A stretch of 64,000 nucleotides of DNA, taken from Cardiocondyla obscurior. Taxonomy: Eukaryota; Arthropoda; Insecta; Hymenoptera; Formicidae. The DNA lies in NCBI RefSeq assembly GCF_019399895.1, contig NC_091882.1:4836001-4900000 (forward strand), written 5' to 3'. Both the position numbers and the translations under genes were made by a program. Of the stretch, positions 47,047 through 57,990 are shown in pieces (position 1 is the stretch's first letter; each line of letters opens with the position of its first letter). The notes under the pieces were generated by a model. That model did no database searches, was not told where the DNA came from, and worked only from the letters and a program-made list of their open reading frames with translations.

Positions 47047-48481
47047 TTCCTGTAACTTTGATATTAATTTCGTTACCCATCTGCAATTTCGTACAACTAT
47101 TTGTAGGATGAATTTCCAACTCTTAGACTTCAAATGAAATTGCAGTAATATTTTCATGGATTTTTGTTGTACTAATTTTTGCTAAATTTTAGATTCTGTA
47201 GTATGATGTAGTTTTTCCAAATTATCATTAAGCGTTATTCGATTGTTTTTTTCACTATTTCTTTATTTTCTAAAACGTTATTAGGATATATTTATGCTAT
47301 ATTAGTATCAAACTAATAAATGTTATTTTTAAAACTTAGGCAATATTTAATTTCATGTGAATATGATGTTTTCTGATGCCGACATTGGTTTATGGCTTAA
47401 TTTGATATTAATATTGTTATTATTTGCGTTGTTGCTCTACAATTCTGCTTTGCAATTTGAAGTTTAGATATACAAATGTTAAATAAAAAAAAAGTGCTTT
47501 GCACAAGTGAATTATTCCAAAGCCAAACTTATATGGTTTGAGTATTAACATTACAATGCTAAAGATACATTAATGTGATAATAATACTTTTCGCTATTAG
47601 CTCTGCGCTTTGATTTTACTTTTTCGTCATTATGCAATTATTCTGAGTTATACTTATCACATTTTTCTGAATTGTACCGTAATAAATTTTTTTTCAAGAC
47701 ATTTGTTTTCAGAGACTAACTACTTTGAATTGTCTCTAATATTCGTAAACTTTTTTAACACACCGGGACAGTCACCGACAAAGCGTAATCTCTCGAGCAT
47801 TTTTTAACCTTCGTATATTTCAGAATATGTAGAAAATCTTTTCTCGAAAGAAGGTATCCTTCCGATGTATAACCTACCAAATTTCGACTTTTTACTCACT
47901 GCGTAATATATGCGATTTTCTCAGTCGATTGTTTTAAGACTCATTCCCTCTTTACTCTTGTTTATGTGTCGTCTATTTGTATAGAAATATCTGCTCCTCA
48001 ATTGCGATGTTTGCACGATGTGCTTTTGTGCGGCACGCGCGATTTCGTTCTAAGTATCACTACGCGACGATGTACGAGTTTCAGTTAGTAGTCGCGAGCA
48101 CGCCCTCGAGCAAGCAGCGGCCAGACGATGAACTTGCTACCGACACAATACAGGTTGCAAAAGGAGTGAATGTTCCGCACAAGCTTTAAATTCTAGAAAT
48201 ATACTTCGAGCTCATAACAAAATGATTTAAGAGTTGACAGATACATGAAATGACATTTGAAACCAAAAAACATTTGATTAAAGTTTACAATGCCAATTAA
48301 TATACATAGAACACTTATTAATAGACAACTGTTAATGCGTCATAAAATGAAACGGGTATAGATCACATTAAACTATAATAACAGCTCAAGACAGTTCAAA
48401 AATTAACTATAGTGGGAACTTTAGATTTTAGAACGAAATGTGGCACATTGCTTCAGATATGCCTTAAATTATTTGTATAAA
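47047..48481 (+). repeat. Diverged satellite block, copy 8 (1,435 bp)
   Basis: Bounded by register marks at 47047 and 48482; nine regular monomers separate it from copy 7. It lacks the CAATTCCGATG variant and has private changes (GTACGAGTTTCAG), so it is from an older lineage near the array edge. Confidence 0.85.
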
Positions 48482-48840
48482 TTCCTGTAGCTTCGATATT
48501 AATTACGTTACCCGTCTACAATTTTATGCAACAATTGAGAGGTGGATTTAGCAATTTTTATACTTTAATCGATCTTGTAGTAATATTTTCATGGATTTTC
48601 GTTGTACCAACTTTTGCTAAACTTTAGATTTTGTAGCATGATGTAGTTTTTTCAAGTTATCATTGAGAGTTATTCGATTAGTTTTTTTACTGTTTCATTA
48701 TTTTTTTAAATAAGGTTAAGTAATTTTTATGCTATACAAGTATCAAAGTAATAATTGTTTTTTTCATATTCAAGCAATATAAAATTTCATGTTAAGTCTA
48801 TGATTCTTAGTGCCAATGTGACATAAAATATTTGTAAAAA

Positions 48841-49578
48841 TTTCTGTAGCTTTGATATTAATTACGTTACCCATCTACAATTTCGTACAACTATTTGTAG
48901 GATGAATTACCAACTCTTAGACTTTAAATCAAATTGCAGTAATATTTTCATGGAATTTTGTTGTACAAACTTTTGCTAAGTTTTAGATTCTGTAGCATGA
49001 TGTAGTTTTTCCAAATTATCATTAAGCGTTATTCGATTGTTTTTTTCATTATTTCTTTATTTTCTAAAACGTTATTAGGATGTATTTATGCTATACAAGT
49101 ATCAAACTAATAAATGTTATTTTTAAAACATAGGCAATATTTAATTTCATGTTAATATGATGTTTTCTGATGCCGACATTGGTTTATGGCTTAATTTGAT
49201 ATTAATATTGTTATTATTTGCGTTGTTGCTGTACAATTCTGCTCTGCAATTTGAAGTGTAGAGAAACAAATGTTAAATAAAAAAAAAGTGCTTTGCACAA
49301 GTGAATTATTCCAAAGCCAAACTTATATGGTTTGAGTATTAACATTACAATGCTAAATATACATTAATGTGATAATAATACTTTTCACTATTAACTCTGC
49401 GTTTTGATTTTACTTTTTTGTCATTATGCAATTATTCTGAGTTATACTTATCACATTTTTCTGAATTGTACCGTAATAAATTTTTTTTCAAGACATTTGT
49501 TTTCAGAGACTAACTACTTTGAATTGTCTCTAATATTCGTAAACTTTTTTAACACACCGGGACAGTCACCGACAAAGC
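48841..49578 (+). repeat. Diverged satellite block, copy 9, truncated
   Basis: Begins one monomer after copy 8 and is cut at 49578 (GACAAAGC), where unrelated sequence starts. Other copies continue at this point with GTAATCTCTCGAGC. It has more private differences than the internal copies, as expected at an array edge. Confidence 0.85.
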
Positions 49579-50324
49579 ATTGGCCCACATTCTGAGCTCA
49601 CTTTTAGAGGCGTTTTTTTAAAAGCGTCTCTAAAAGTGTGACCAATTTTATAGGCGCGCTACTAAAATCGCCCGTATTCTAAGCACACTTTTAAAGGCGC
49701 CTTTAAGATAGAAGTACATTTATGTGTACCATGTCTATCTTAATTATTTCGCGTTCAATGCCGCAAACTGTGTATTGCAAATAACGCGCGAAGTTAAATG
49801 TGATGTTTACGATCAGTATGTTGTGATCTGTTGTTGCTGCAAGTACGAAGCAAGGCTAAGAGCATAGTAAGTATGTGTAAATGAAAGAAATATAATAATC
49901 GTTTAAGTGCTATAACTGATCGCTAACAGTTGTAATATTTTATACAGAATATTGTTAATAATGTTTATAATAATGTACATCGCGATATTGTAAAATAGTA
50001 TTACAATCTTTTTTTATTACAAATTATTTTTCGCGGAATCACGCGCTCGATGTACCGTGTTGTCTGACTGTTTTTCGAAAGTTTTTTTTACACGACTCGT
50101 CGTCTTCCCGAGTACGCGGGTATTAAACGTATTAAAAAAAAACATCACGTGTTGGTTACGTAGATCGCCGATCGGACGAACGAAATAAATAAGGCTTTAT
50201 ATAAATGTACGCGGTGTCTAATTTATCCGCTTTTTACAATTTTATTTTTACAATTATTTCAGCACTTAAACGATCAAAAAAGGTAAAAATCTGAAAAAAA
50301 TAATATATAATTAAAACGTATTTT
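49579..50324. other. Non-coding sequence next to the array end, possible transposon terminus
   Basis: It begins with two degenerate ~83 bp tandem units (CACATTCTGAGCTCACTTTTAGAGGCG at 49587, cut here as a landmark: TTCTGAGCTCACTTTTAG; and TTCTAAGCACACTTTTAAAG at 49676). A GC-poor leader follows. No ORF is supported. It is probably the 5' flank of the Myb/SANT unit. Confidence 0.4.
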
Positions 50325-50575
50325 ATGTTTCAGATGGCTGATAAACCAAAAAAAAGAGAAAACTTTACGCAAGAGGAAAAATCAAAAATTTTAATATTTG
50401 TAAAAGATAACGCAAAAATTATGGAAGATAAAAGTAGCAACGCCAAAACTCAAATTGTGAAAAAACAAAAATGGAAGGAGTTGGCGGAATTAATGACAGC
50501 AACAGAATCGGTAAGAAGTTGGGAAGAAATACGATCTGCCAAGTAAGTTTTATAAAAAAATAATAAAATATGATA

Positions 50576-50962
50576 TACAGGGTGTCCCAGACATAACGAA
50601 GGATACTGGGAGGATAGATGGAATTGATTGAGACAAGTAGAAAAGTCCTGTACCATTTTAAAAAATTCTCAACCGTTATTAAGAAAAAAATTAAAATGTA
50701 TAAATTGTATAGACGTAAGAGCGACAAAGAAGTTACGCGTGAGTGAGCGCGATAGACGAATGGCTAGGAATGGCGCCGTCGCTTGTCACGCTCACTCACG
50801 CGTAGCTTCCTTGTCGCTCTTACGCCTATACAATTTGTACATTTTAATTTTTTTCTAAATAACGGTTGAAAATTTTGCAAAATGGTACAGGACTTTTCTA
50901 CTTGTCTCAATTAGTTCTATTTATCCTCCCAGTATCCTTCGTTATGTCTGGGACACCCTGTA
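50576..50962. mobile_element. Palindromic MITE 1 (387 bp)
   Basis: Starts TACAGGGTGTCCCAGAC and ends with the reverse complement; the two halves pair along almost the full length, with a short loop near 50765. Flanking TA dinucleotides suggest a TA target. ACAGGGTGTCCCA-ended repeats are common in insect genomes. It lies in the intron of the Myb/SANT gene. Confidence 0.8.
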
Positions 50963-50968
50963 TAAATA

Positions 50969-51335
50969 TACAGGGTATCCTATACTAAACGGACGTAATT
51001 TGAGAAGTAGGTAGAATTGGTCTAGACGAATAGAAAAGTCTTATATCATTTTGTAAAATTCTTAACAGTTATTGAGAAAAAAATTATTTTGTCTAGCGCA
51101 AGAGCGACAAGGAAGCTACGCGTGAATGAGCGCGACAGACGAGTAGCTAAAAATGGTGTCGTCGCTTGTCGCGCTCATTCACGCGTAGCTTCTTTGTCGC
51201 TCTTGCGTTAGACAAATTAATTTTTTTCTTAATAACTGTTGAGAATTTTACAAAATGATATAAGACTTTTCTATTCGTCTAGACCAGTTCTACCTACTTC
51301 TCAAATTACGTCCGTTTAGTATGGGACACCCTGTA
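50969..51335. mobile_element. Palindromic MITE 2 (367 bp)
   Basis: Starts TACAGGGTATCC and ends GGGACACCCTGTA, with internal arms that pair along their length (GACGAATAGAAAAG and its complement). It is related to MITE 1: both carry AAGAGCGACAAGGAAGCTACG-like arms (18-base core GAGCGACAAGGAAGCTAC). It lies 6 bp downstream of MITE 1. Confidence 0.8.
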
Positions 51336-52001
51336 TATTGCACTAATAATATGATAATATTTGTTACAGAGAAGCAGCGGTCCAACTATTACCGAAGAGT
51401 TTCGGGATGAGGAATTAATATTGGACTCTGCTACTGGGTAAAATACAATTAAAGATAAATTTTATAATTTTATTACTATAAATAAAAGTTTTTATTATTT
51501 TATTATTTATTACTTGTTTCAGATCTTTCATCCTTCTGGAGAGGCTCAACAGTACGCAGTCATCGACATTGGCAACTGAAGAGCAGCCGGGTCCCTCCAC
51601 CACTATCCTGGAGGAGACACCAACGAGGACAACAACACCGTCCTCGTTGGCTCTTAACTTACCGGCTGCCAAGAAAAAGAAGAAGGAGATGACTGCGTAC
51701 GAAGAGGCATTGTTCGGACTCTAGAAGGAGAAGCACGATACGGCCATGGAGTACATGAGACTTGAACACAAAGCAAAGATAGAATTACTTTTGGCTGAAA
51801 AAAACAAAAAAAAGAATTACATGAACTTCAAATGAAGAAATTAATGTTAAAAATTAAAAAATTTCAAAACGAATAATTAGGTTTCAAAATTTATATAGCA
51901 TGTACATAACAAATCTAATGCTTTGTGGTCAACTTTCTTTTGTGCTTCCCCTTTAAAATTTTAACTATGTATTTTTGCTACCACTTTACAGCACTGATAG
52001 G

Positions 52002-52180
52002 CAGATCGTATTTCCACCCAACTTCTTGCCGATCATGTTGCTGTCATTAATTCCGCTAACTCCTTCCATTTTTGTTTTTTCGCAATTTGAGTTTTGGCGT
52101 TGCTACTTTTATCCTCCATAATTTTTGCGTTATCCTTTACAAATATTAAAATTTTTGATTTTTCCTCTTGCGTAAAGTTT
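52002..52180 (-). pseudogene. Inverted partial copy of Myb/SANT exon 1
   Basis: The minus strand repeats ~175 bp of exon 1 (50365-50540) with few changes, including the stretches encoding FTQEEKSKILIFVKD and QKWKELAELMTAT. A TGA interrupts the frame after that point. Together with exon 1 it forms an inverted repeat ~1.5 kb apart around the gene. Confidence 0.75.
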
Positions 52181-52979
52181 ATATTATAAAATATATTATA
52201 ATGTTATTTTTTAAATTTATTTTATGTTTAGTTTTTTTTGTATATATTTATTATGGAAATAAAATTAATTTAAGTATTCAAAATTTAACAATGTTTTTTA
52301 TTTAAAACCAAATTTTTATTCGGAAAGTAAATGTAATAATGTTTATTACTCTTTCGAGGTACATTTTCGGACTTTCGTCTCCTTACATCTTTAAATCTTT
52401 ATAAACTTAAACTTAACCATACTCATAACAATAACAATTCTTTATAAACCTCTTGCATTCAATATTTCTTTCTTACATTTTAACTCCGCCAACTCTTTTT
52501 ACTCTTTTTACTTTTTTCCACTACCTTTCCCTCACTACTGTCTACCTTTATCGCCACTATTTCCTTCTATCATTTTACGCTTCTTATCCACTTCATCTAT
52601 TCGTCTTCGCCTTACAACATTTTCTTATCTATATTATTTTCTTCTTCTTCTCTTCCTTTTTCTTCTATTAACTTTACACTCTTCTGTCTTCTTTTACATT
52701 CCTTTCTTACTTCCATTATCCAGAAAAGACAAACAACAAAAACCTCATCTTATTTTCTAGACGCTTTCTTAATTCTACCTTATTCTTTCTTATCAGTCTT
52801 CCATCTCCTTTAATTCCTCTTCTTTCTTGTTTTTCCCTGCAAATAACTTACTTCCTACTTTTCGCTTTTCTTACTTTCTCTAAACGCCGCTTAGCACACG
52901 AGAGAGAGAGAGATACCCATACGTTCTTACGCTCACACCACCAGAAATCATTCTCTTACTCTATTTCTCATTCATTCTC
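52181..52979. other. No gene seen; pyrimidine-rich and AT-rich DNA
   Basis: The plus strand is rich in T and C, probably the 3' untranslated part of the minus-strand LINE. A short GA repeat lies at about 52900-52915. No supported ORF. Confidence 0.4.
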
Positions 52980-54487
52980 ATGGACCCCCGCTTCCGACGC
53001 TTTTACATCTTCATAGTCTGCCTCATTCATTCTTTCATTCTCTCCTATTCCTTCCCTTACCCTTTCCAGTATTCTTAACCATTCCTCCCCATTTCCCTCC
53101 CCTCCCAAATACATCTCCAACTGCCTCCACCCAACTCCTCCCGTCCCCCCAGTTTACACACTCCTCCCAAACATGTTTCCACGTTTCCTCCTTATCCAAA
53201 CACATCCTGCATTTTTTTTTCTATTTCCTCCCAGTATCTATTTCCCCTCATATCATCCCCCACTCTAAACCTTCCCACCCTTTGCCATTTCTCCTCCTTC
53301 CATCCTTTCTTTAAATATTCCGGTACTCCTTCCTCCTTTATTTTTCCATAATCCTTATTAAATTTCCCCATTCTTATTTTTTCCCATCTCTTTTTTCTTT
53401 GCAATTCTTTATCTTTTACCACTATCTCTTCACCTCTCATTCCCTCTTTTTCTCTTCTTTCTTCTATCCTCTCCAGCGTCTACCCCAATCTTTCAAAGAA
53501 TTCCTCCCTTTTTTTTCCCATTTCCCACTTGTTTTTCGTTCCCTCGCTCTCTCCTTCATTTCTTCCCAGCATCCTCTTGCCAAAACCCCCCCTCTTCCTT
53601 CTTCCAATCTATTCTCATATTTCCAAGCCCTCATTCCCGCTTTCCCAGACAACTTTTCCCTCTGAAATTCCTCTCTCATTATATACCCCGGCACACTTCT
53701 ACTTACCCTCATTATTCATCTTAAATACTTCTCATGTACCATTTCAATCTCCTCCCTTTCCTTCCACCCCCATATCTCTACCCCATAGCTCATTACTGTT
53801 CATACAAGCCTGTCAAACAGCCATAGTCTTCTGCCCCAATCTTTTCCAAATTTCTTTTTGTCAATATTCCATATTTGTCCCATCACCCTTGCTGTTTTTT
53901 TTACTCTTTTCTTCACGTGCTCTTTCTGATCTTCATTCCTTGTCACCACATAACCCAAATAATTAAATCTTTTAATCTCTTCTATTTCTTTACCTTTCCA
54001 CATCCACTTTACCCTTTTCCATCTCCCTTCTCCTTTTCGGCACCTCATCACCTTTGTCTTATCCACATTTACCTCCAATCCCTTTTTTTCCACATATTCC
54101 TCTAATGTCTTCAACATTCCCTTCATTCCTGCTTCCGTTTCTGCAATCAATGCAATATCATCCGCGTATGCCAGCTAGTACACTTTTCTGCCAGCAGGAT
54201 CGTGAATAAACTCGGGCTCAGCGGACATCCCTGCCTCACCCCTCTCACCGTCCAAAATTTTCTCCCTTCCTCTTTTTTTACTCTAACTTTGCTACTCGTC
54301 TCTTCCATTATCTCTTCGCACCTTTTTACCAATCCCTCTTTTATCCCCCTATTTCTCATTGCTTCCATCAATTTTCTTCTGTCCACAGAATCAAAGGCTG
54401 CCTTCATATCAATGAAAGCTATTACTAGCTTCCCCTCCTTTCCCTCTATTCTTCTATTTATCAAGTGGTTTAAAACATAAATTTGAT
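52980..54487 (-). pseudogene. Non-LTR retrotransposon (LINE) reverse transcriptase, broken
   Basis: The minus strand shows LDQIYVLNHLINRR, LVIAFIDMKAAFDSVDR (motif A) and VRGVRQGCPLSPSLFTILL (motif B). After a frameshift, a stop and an apparent short deletion near 54180 come LAYADDIALIAETEAGM (catalytic YADD) and GLEVNVDKTKVM. Further down are the C-terminal part (FNYLGYVVTRN) and a zinc-type motif CRMCLDKEETWKHVWEEC near 53160-53220. The enzyme would reverse transcribe element RNA at a nicked target. Several frame changes separate the pieces, so it is dead. The 5' part is cut by a palindromic element at 54502. The clade (R1/Jockey-like) is not certain. Confidence 0.82.
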
Positions 54488-54501
54488 CCAGCGTCCCCAT
54501 T

Positions 54502-54703
54502 TTCGGGAAGTAAATGAAATACATGATTGCGAATACAGAGTTTTTCGGGATAGAATAAATCCGTTTGAACTTTACAATAAACGAAAATTTTGACATAGAT
54601 ACATTTGACATAGAAATTTTCGTTCATTGTAAAGTTCAAATGGATTTATTCTATCCCGAAAAACTCTTGGTTCGCAAGCACGTAATTCATTTACTTCCCG
54701 AAC
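54502..54703. mobile_element. Palindromic MITE interrupting the LINE (~200 bp)
   Basis: Arms TTCGGGAAGTAAATGA... (54502) and ...TCATTTACTTCCCGAA (54703) pair over ~80 bp around a short centre at about 54590-54610. One arm carries small differences and an indel. No coding capacity. LINE coding sequence is found only on its left. Confidence 0.7.
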
Positions 54704-54790
54704 TTCTGCAGCGTTATCAATCGCCTCGGCAAACTCCATGATTGATTTAGTTATGTATCATAATACACGTGCTAAATACCGAGTTCTTAT

Positions 54791-55097
54791 TGTTGAAACT
54801 TTTATATAGGGATGAATAAAAAGGAAAGAATGAAATTATAAGAGTATTTTAATGAATGATTAAGTGTACAAAACAAGGGGAGATATATACGTGCTAGTTG
54901 CCAAGGCGAGACTGACTGCCTGCTAATTGAGCGTATGCGAATAAAGCCTATGTGAATAAAACGGGATAGTCCCTCGTAGGATATATGATGCTAAGCGATT
55001 ATTTCAAGGCCCTTGGCGTCTTGTTACAGAAAAATACTACTGAAAAACGCTCGATAAAATATATATAAAATGGTATCGTAATTTTATTATTTCAACA
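54791..55097 (-). repeat. Copia 3' LTR (307 bp)
   Basis: The minus strand starts TGTTGAAATAATAAAATT (55097) and ends AAAAGTTTCAACA (54791), giving matching TGTTGAAA/TTTCAACA ends. A polypurine tract (CAAAAGGTGGGAG on the minus strand, 55110-55098) lies directly upstream, as required for plus-strand priming. The 5' LTR and most of the element are absent. Confidence 0.82.
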
Positions 55098-55506
55098 CTC
55101 CCACCTTTTGAGAGCGTCTAAATTTACCATTCCCATCTTGGAACGTAATTTCTGAAAAATTTCCTTACTTAAAATTTTAGTGAAGATATCAGCAGCCTGA
55201 TCTTGAGTTGACACATATTGTATGCCGATTTCCTTGCTGGCGTATTTTTCGCGAATGCAATGATAACGTACGTCGATGTGTTTTGTTTTTTTATGAAATT
55301 CCGGGTTTTTAATAAGTTTTATCGTGCTTTGATTGTCAACGCAAATAATGGGTGGGTCAGGCCACTGATAACCGTTATGAGTTAATAATAATTTGATCCA
55401 TAAAGCCTCTTTTACGGCCTCGCATGCCGCAATGTATTCCGCTTCCGTTGTACTAAGTGACACGGATCTTTGTCTTATCGAGCCCCAAGTTATTGCTCCG
55501 TTGCTC
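55092..55506 (-). pseudogene. Copia RNase H, 3' fragment of pol
   Basis: The minus strand encodes NGAITWGSIRQRSVSLSTTE, AEYIAACEAVKEALWIKLLL, ICVDNQSTIKLIKNPEFHKK, TKHIDVRYHCIREK and DIFTKILSKEIFQKLRSKMG, the standard C-terminal RNase H of Copia Pol. The stop overlaps the LTR start. Upstream of NGAITW the frame runs into satellite-block DNA (55507), so integrase, RT and the start of RNase H are missing. The frame stays open across the join by chance. Confidence 0.88.
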
Positions 55507-55716
55507 CTTCCGATGTATAACCTACCAAATTTCGACTTTTTACTCACTGCGTAATATATGCGATTTTCTCAGTCGATTGTTTTAAGACTCATTCCCTCTT
55601 TACTCTTGTTTATGTGTCGTCTATTTGTATAGAAATATCTGCTCCTCAATTGCGATGTTTGCACGATGTGCTTTTGTGCGGCACGCGCGATTTCGTTCTA
55701 AGTATCACTACGCGAC
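55507..55716 (+). repeat. Fragment of the diverged satellite block (210 bp) outside the array
   Basis: Matches the block from CTTCCGATGTATAACC to ATCACTACGCGAC (for example 9365-9573 and 47859-48067). After 7 bases it continues with TGAATTCTAGA, which matches the block ~120 bp further on (9692-9702), so an internal piece has been lost. It is joined to Copia on its left. Confidence 0.88.
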
Positions 55717-57142
55717 AGAGAGCTGAATTCTAGATCGCGGCCGGCCACGCGTACAGATGCAGAGGTTCGTCCGTGTGACGCCAGCGCTTCGACTACCGTC
55801 GGTTAGAGGAAAAGGCCAGAGCTATACACTATCTGTCCTACTCTTTCACGACGTCGTCGGTAACTCGGTAGTTTCGGTATCGCACAAGCATGATGGTTAC
55901 CGCTCGAATGCGAACGGCTGCTCTTATTTACCATGTACTATAAAACTAACCATGTTACCATCATTACCATGTAAAATAAAAATTGAAAATAAATAAATTG
56001 TTATTCATAAAGAATCCTTCTTTTTTTTAAACTAAATCATTTTTATCTCATAAGTTAGCAGTACGAAATAAGCAGAGTTAATTTTTATAAATTCGTAGCT
56101 AATTTGTTGTTAAAAAGTAATTGGCAAAGAAAATGTTTGTTACTCTCTGCTTTTATTATTATACATTTTTTTAATAATGTTCAAGTAAAAGAAGATGAAA
56201 TTGGTCGCAAAGGAGTTTAATCGAGATAACGCTTTGTTGCTTATTTATCGCTAAATATTTGCCAAAGGAAAATATTAAATTGCTATTTTCTTTTCTTAGT
56301 TAACAAATTGATATCTTCTACGTAAACGCTCGTTATTAGGTAATGTTTGTTGCTATCGATTCGGGGTTTCAGATATTTTGTTTAAAAACTGAAAAAAAGT
56401 CATTTCAATTGTTTAAACAATTTTTTTACAAAAAAAGTCACTCATCGGATTCGGTCGCCGGACGATGTTGCGAGTGACATAGTATAGTCTTTTTTTCAAT
56501 ATTAACATTTTTGCTAGTTAACAAATGGATATCTCCAAGATCGCGTGTCCGATTTTTATAATTTTTTTTTAACAACGTTACAGCATCGTCCGACGACCGA
56601 ATCCGATAAGTGACTTTTTTGCAAAAAATTATTTAAACAGTTTAAACATTTTTACGATGTAAAATTGCAATACTCAAATTCGGCGATGCATTATATGAAA
56701 CCGAGAATAAAAATAATTTGTTGATTCGCAAAGCTTGCTATAATTTCCCTGTTATTAGTCAAAATCCTAGACCTAGTAGGCGTGTAAAATGCCGCAAAAA
56801 CGAGGATTATCAATCCGCGGCGTGCGGCGTTGTCTGCTCAACGAACTCGCTGCTGTCTACCGTTGCCGTTTTGCTTAGCCGAGTAATGCTCTATTGCCTA
56901 GCCGATACTTTGCTTTTTCGATCTGTTAACCGCCCGCCGCCCTCCGCCCGCTGTTGACCACTTGTTGCCCATGCTGATTATTCAGTTTTTTATTGAAAGT
57001 AAATTTTGATAATGTATAAGATAAAGGTTAATTAAAATAAGATGCTGAAATGTAGAAAAAACAAATAAAGTTTACTTTTTTTTAAATTTATTTAAAAAAT
57101 TAATCTTTCCGAAATCGGAAATGTACAGAAATCGCATATGTT
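55717..57142. other. Intergenic region without a supported gene
   Basis: 55740-55920 is moderately GC rich and may be a remnant of an unknown unit. The rest is AT rich. A motif GTTAACAAATNGATATCT occurs twice (~56299 and 56518). Small frames here (such as 55757-55996 and 56718-56957) have no recognisable content. An inverted repeat lies at 56398-56650. Confidence 0.4.
56398..56650. repeat. Inverted repeat, MITE-like (~250 bp)
   Basis: Arms of ~60 bp share AAAGTCACTCATCGGATTCGG (56438, 20-base core AAGTCACTCATCGGATTCGG) and its complement CCGAATCCGATAAGTGACTT (56600), together with GTTTAAA-type ends. The loop is ~100 bp of AT-rich DNA. No coding capacity. Confidence 0.6.
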
Positions 57143-57990
57143 AGTAGATGTATATAGGCCGGTTCTGGACCAATTCGTATTAGTGTGTCCGTGTGACCTA
57201 GGGCGAGGGGTAATGACGTCACGCGGGGAGGGGTGTTTTTCCAGGAATCGCTCCTTTGTCTGCGATTCTCGAAATCGATTGTTTATAAATATAACAATAA
57301 CATAAAAGTTATGAAATTTGATATTTTAATTACGTAATTTGATATTTTTTAAAATAGATAAGTGCGTTATCGCGCCGCGGTATTTTCCTGCGGCATCGCG
57401 AATTTTAAAGGGTTGGAATTTTTTCAAAAGGGGAAAGGGGGAGGTGTCTTATTTTTTACAGGGGGTGAGGGGGGTGTTGGGGGTGATCACGCGAGTCTTA
57501 GTCATGGCGTCGGCGGCGGCGAGCGGCGGGGCGGCGGCGGATCGCAAAGGATCGCGCGCCCATCGTTCCGTCTCGCTCGCACCCGTTCGCGCCGCCTATC
57601 GTTCCCTCTCGCTCGCTCTCGTTCACGCGTTCGTCACCATCGACTACGACTCGCTCGCACCCGTTCGCGCCGCCTATCGTTCCTTCTCGCTCTCGTTCAC
57701 GCGTTCGTCACCATCGACTACGACTTGCTCGCACCCGTTCGCGCCGCCTATTGTTTATCAACAATTTAGTACACGCTCATACGATTCGAATGCGGGTGAC
57801 GCTGCACGTACACCCCCGGCTAATCGCTCCTCCTTATTATCTGATTTCTCTCTCACTCAGATACGTATGTTACATACGAACGAGGGGGACTCACAATTAT
57901 AATAAAATGAAGGATGGAATAGAAGCGATTAAAAATGATACGTGCTGATTACAAAAGTATATATTTATTTTATGAATATGCGTTACAATA
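57143..57990 (+). repeat. Polinton terminal inverted repeat (left copy)
   Basis: Homologous by eye to the end of the palindromic element, for example ATACGATTCGAATGCGGGTG at 57779 and the segment with AAAATGAAGGATGGAATAGA at 57905. It has only one copy of the TGACGTCA subterminal motif, against three at 10738. It contains ~86 bp GC-rich tandem units (CGCTCGCACCCGTTCGCGCC...) at 57570-57750. Confidence 0.75.

Larger units (their letters stand above)
23024..49578 (+). repeat. Satellite array block C (~359 bp monomers, higher-order repeats)
   Basis: More than 26 kb of head-to-tail AT-rich monomers, interrupted at regular places by a 1,436 bp diverged block (eight copies here). No stretch shows coding support. 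Regular monomers between blocks number about 5, 6, 9, 5, 9, 9 and 1. Units of 13 monomer lengths (4,665 bp) recur and share private variants, such as GAACATGTACTAATTTTTTC at ~36010, 39242 and 43908, showing recent amplification of large units. The array ends at 49578, where another element begins, and no satellite follows except the fragment at 55.5 kb. Confidence 0.95.
50325..51835 (+). pseudogene. Myb/SANT-like (zeste-type) DNA-binding protein gene, decayed
   Basis: Exon 1 (ATG at 50325 or 50334, to 50542) encodes RENFTQEEKSKILIFVKDN, KKQKWKELAELM and SWEEIRSAK, matching the Myb/SANT-like DNA-binding domain of zeste-type and Harbinger-associated insect proteins. A GTAAGT donor follows. Exon 2 is about 51372-51437; the acceptor two bases earlier, at 51370, gives an early stop. 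Exon 3 starts at 51523 and is Ser/Thr/Pro rich, then KKKKKEMTAYEEALFGL. A TAG at 51722-51724 interrupts it, and the same frame continues with a charged helical tail (HKAKIELLLAEKNKKK) to 51835. Such tails are usual in this family, so the stop marks decay. Two palindromic MITEs sit in the first intron. Confidence 0.6.

Noticed and set aside
50419..50858. Leu/Ile/Phe-rich frames on both strands resembling small membrane proteins
   Set aside because: They span the palindromic MITE and the complement of Myb/SANT exon 1.
52453..54480. Plus-strand Phe/Ser/Pro-rich frames
   Set aside because: They are the complement of purine-rich minus-strand LINE coding sequence.
55725..55752. Cluster of EcoRI, XbaI, FseI and MluI sites resembling a cloning polylinker
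   Set aside because: GAATTCTAGA is natural satellite-block sequence (9693-9702), so only the FseI/MluI part is unexplained and no vector sequence follows. Contamination is unlikely, though read support would settle it.
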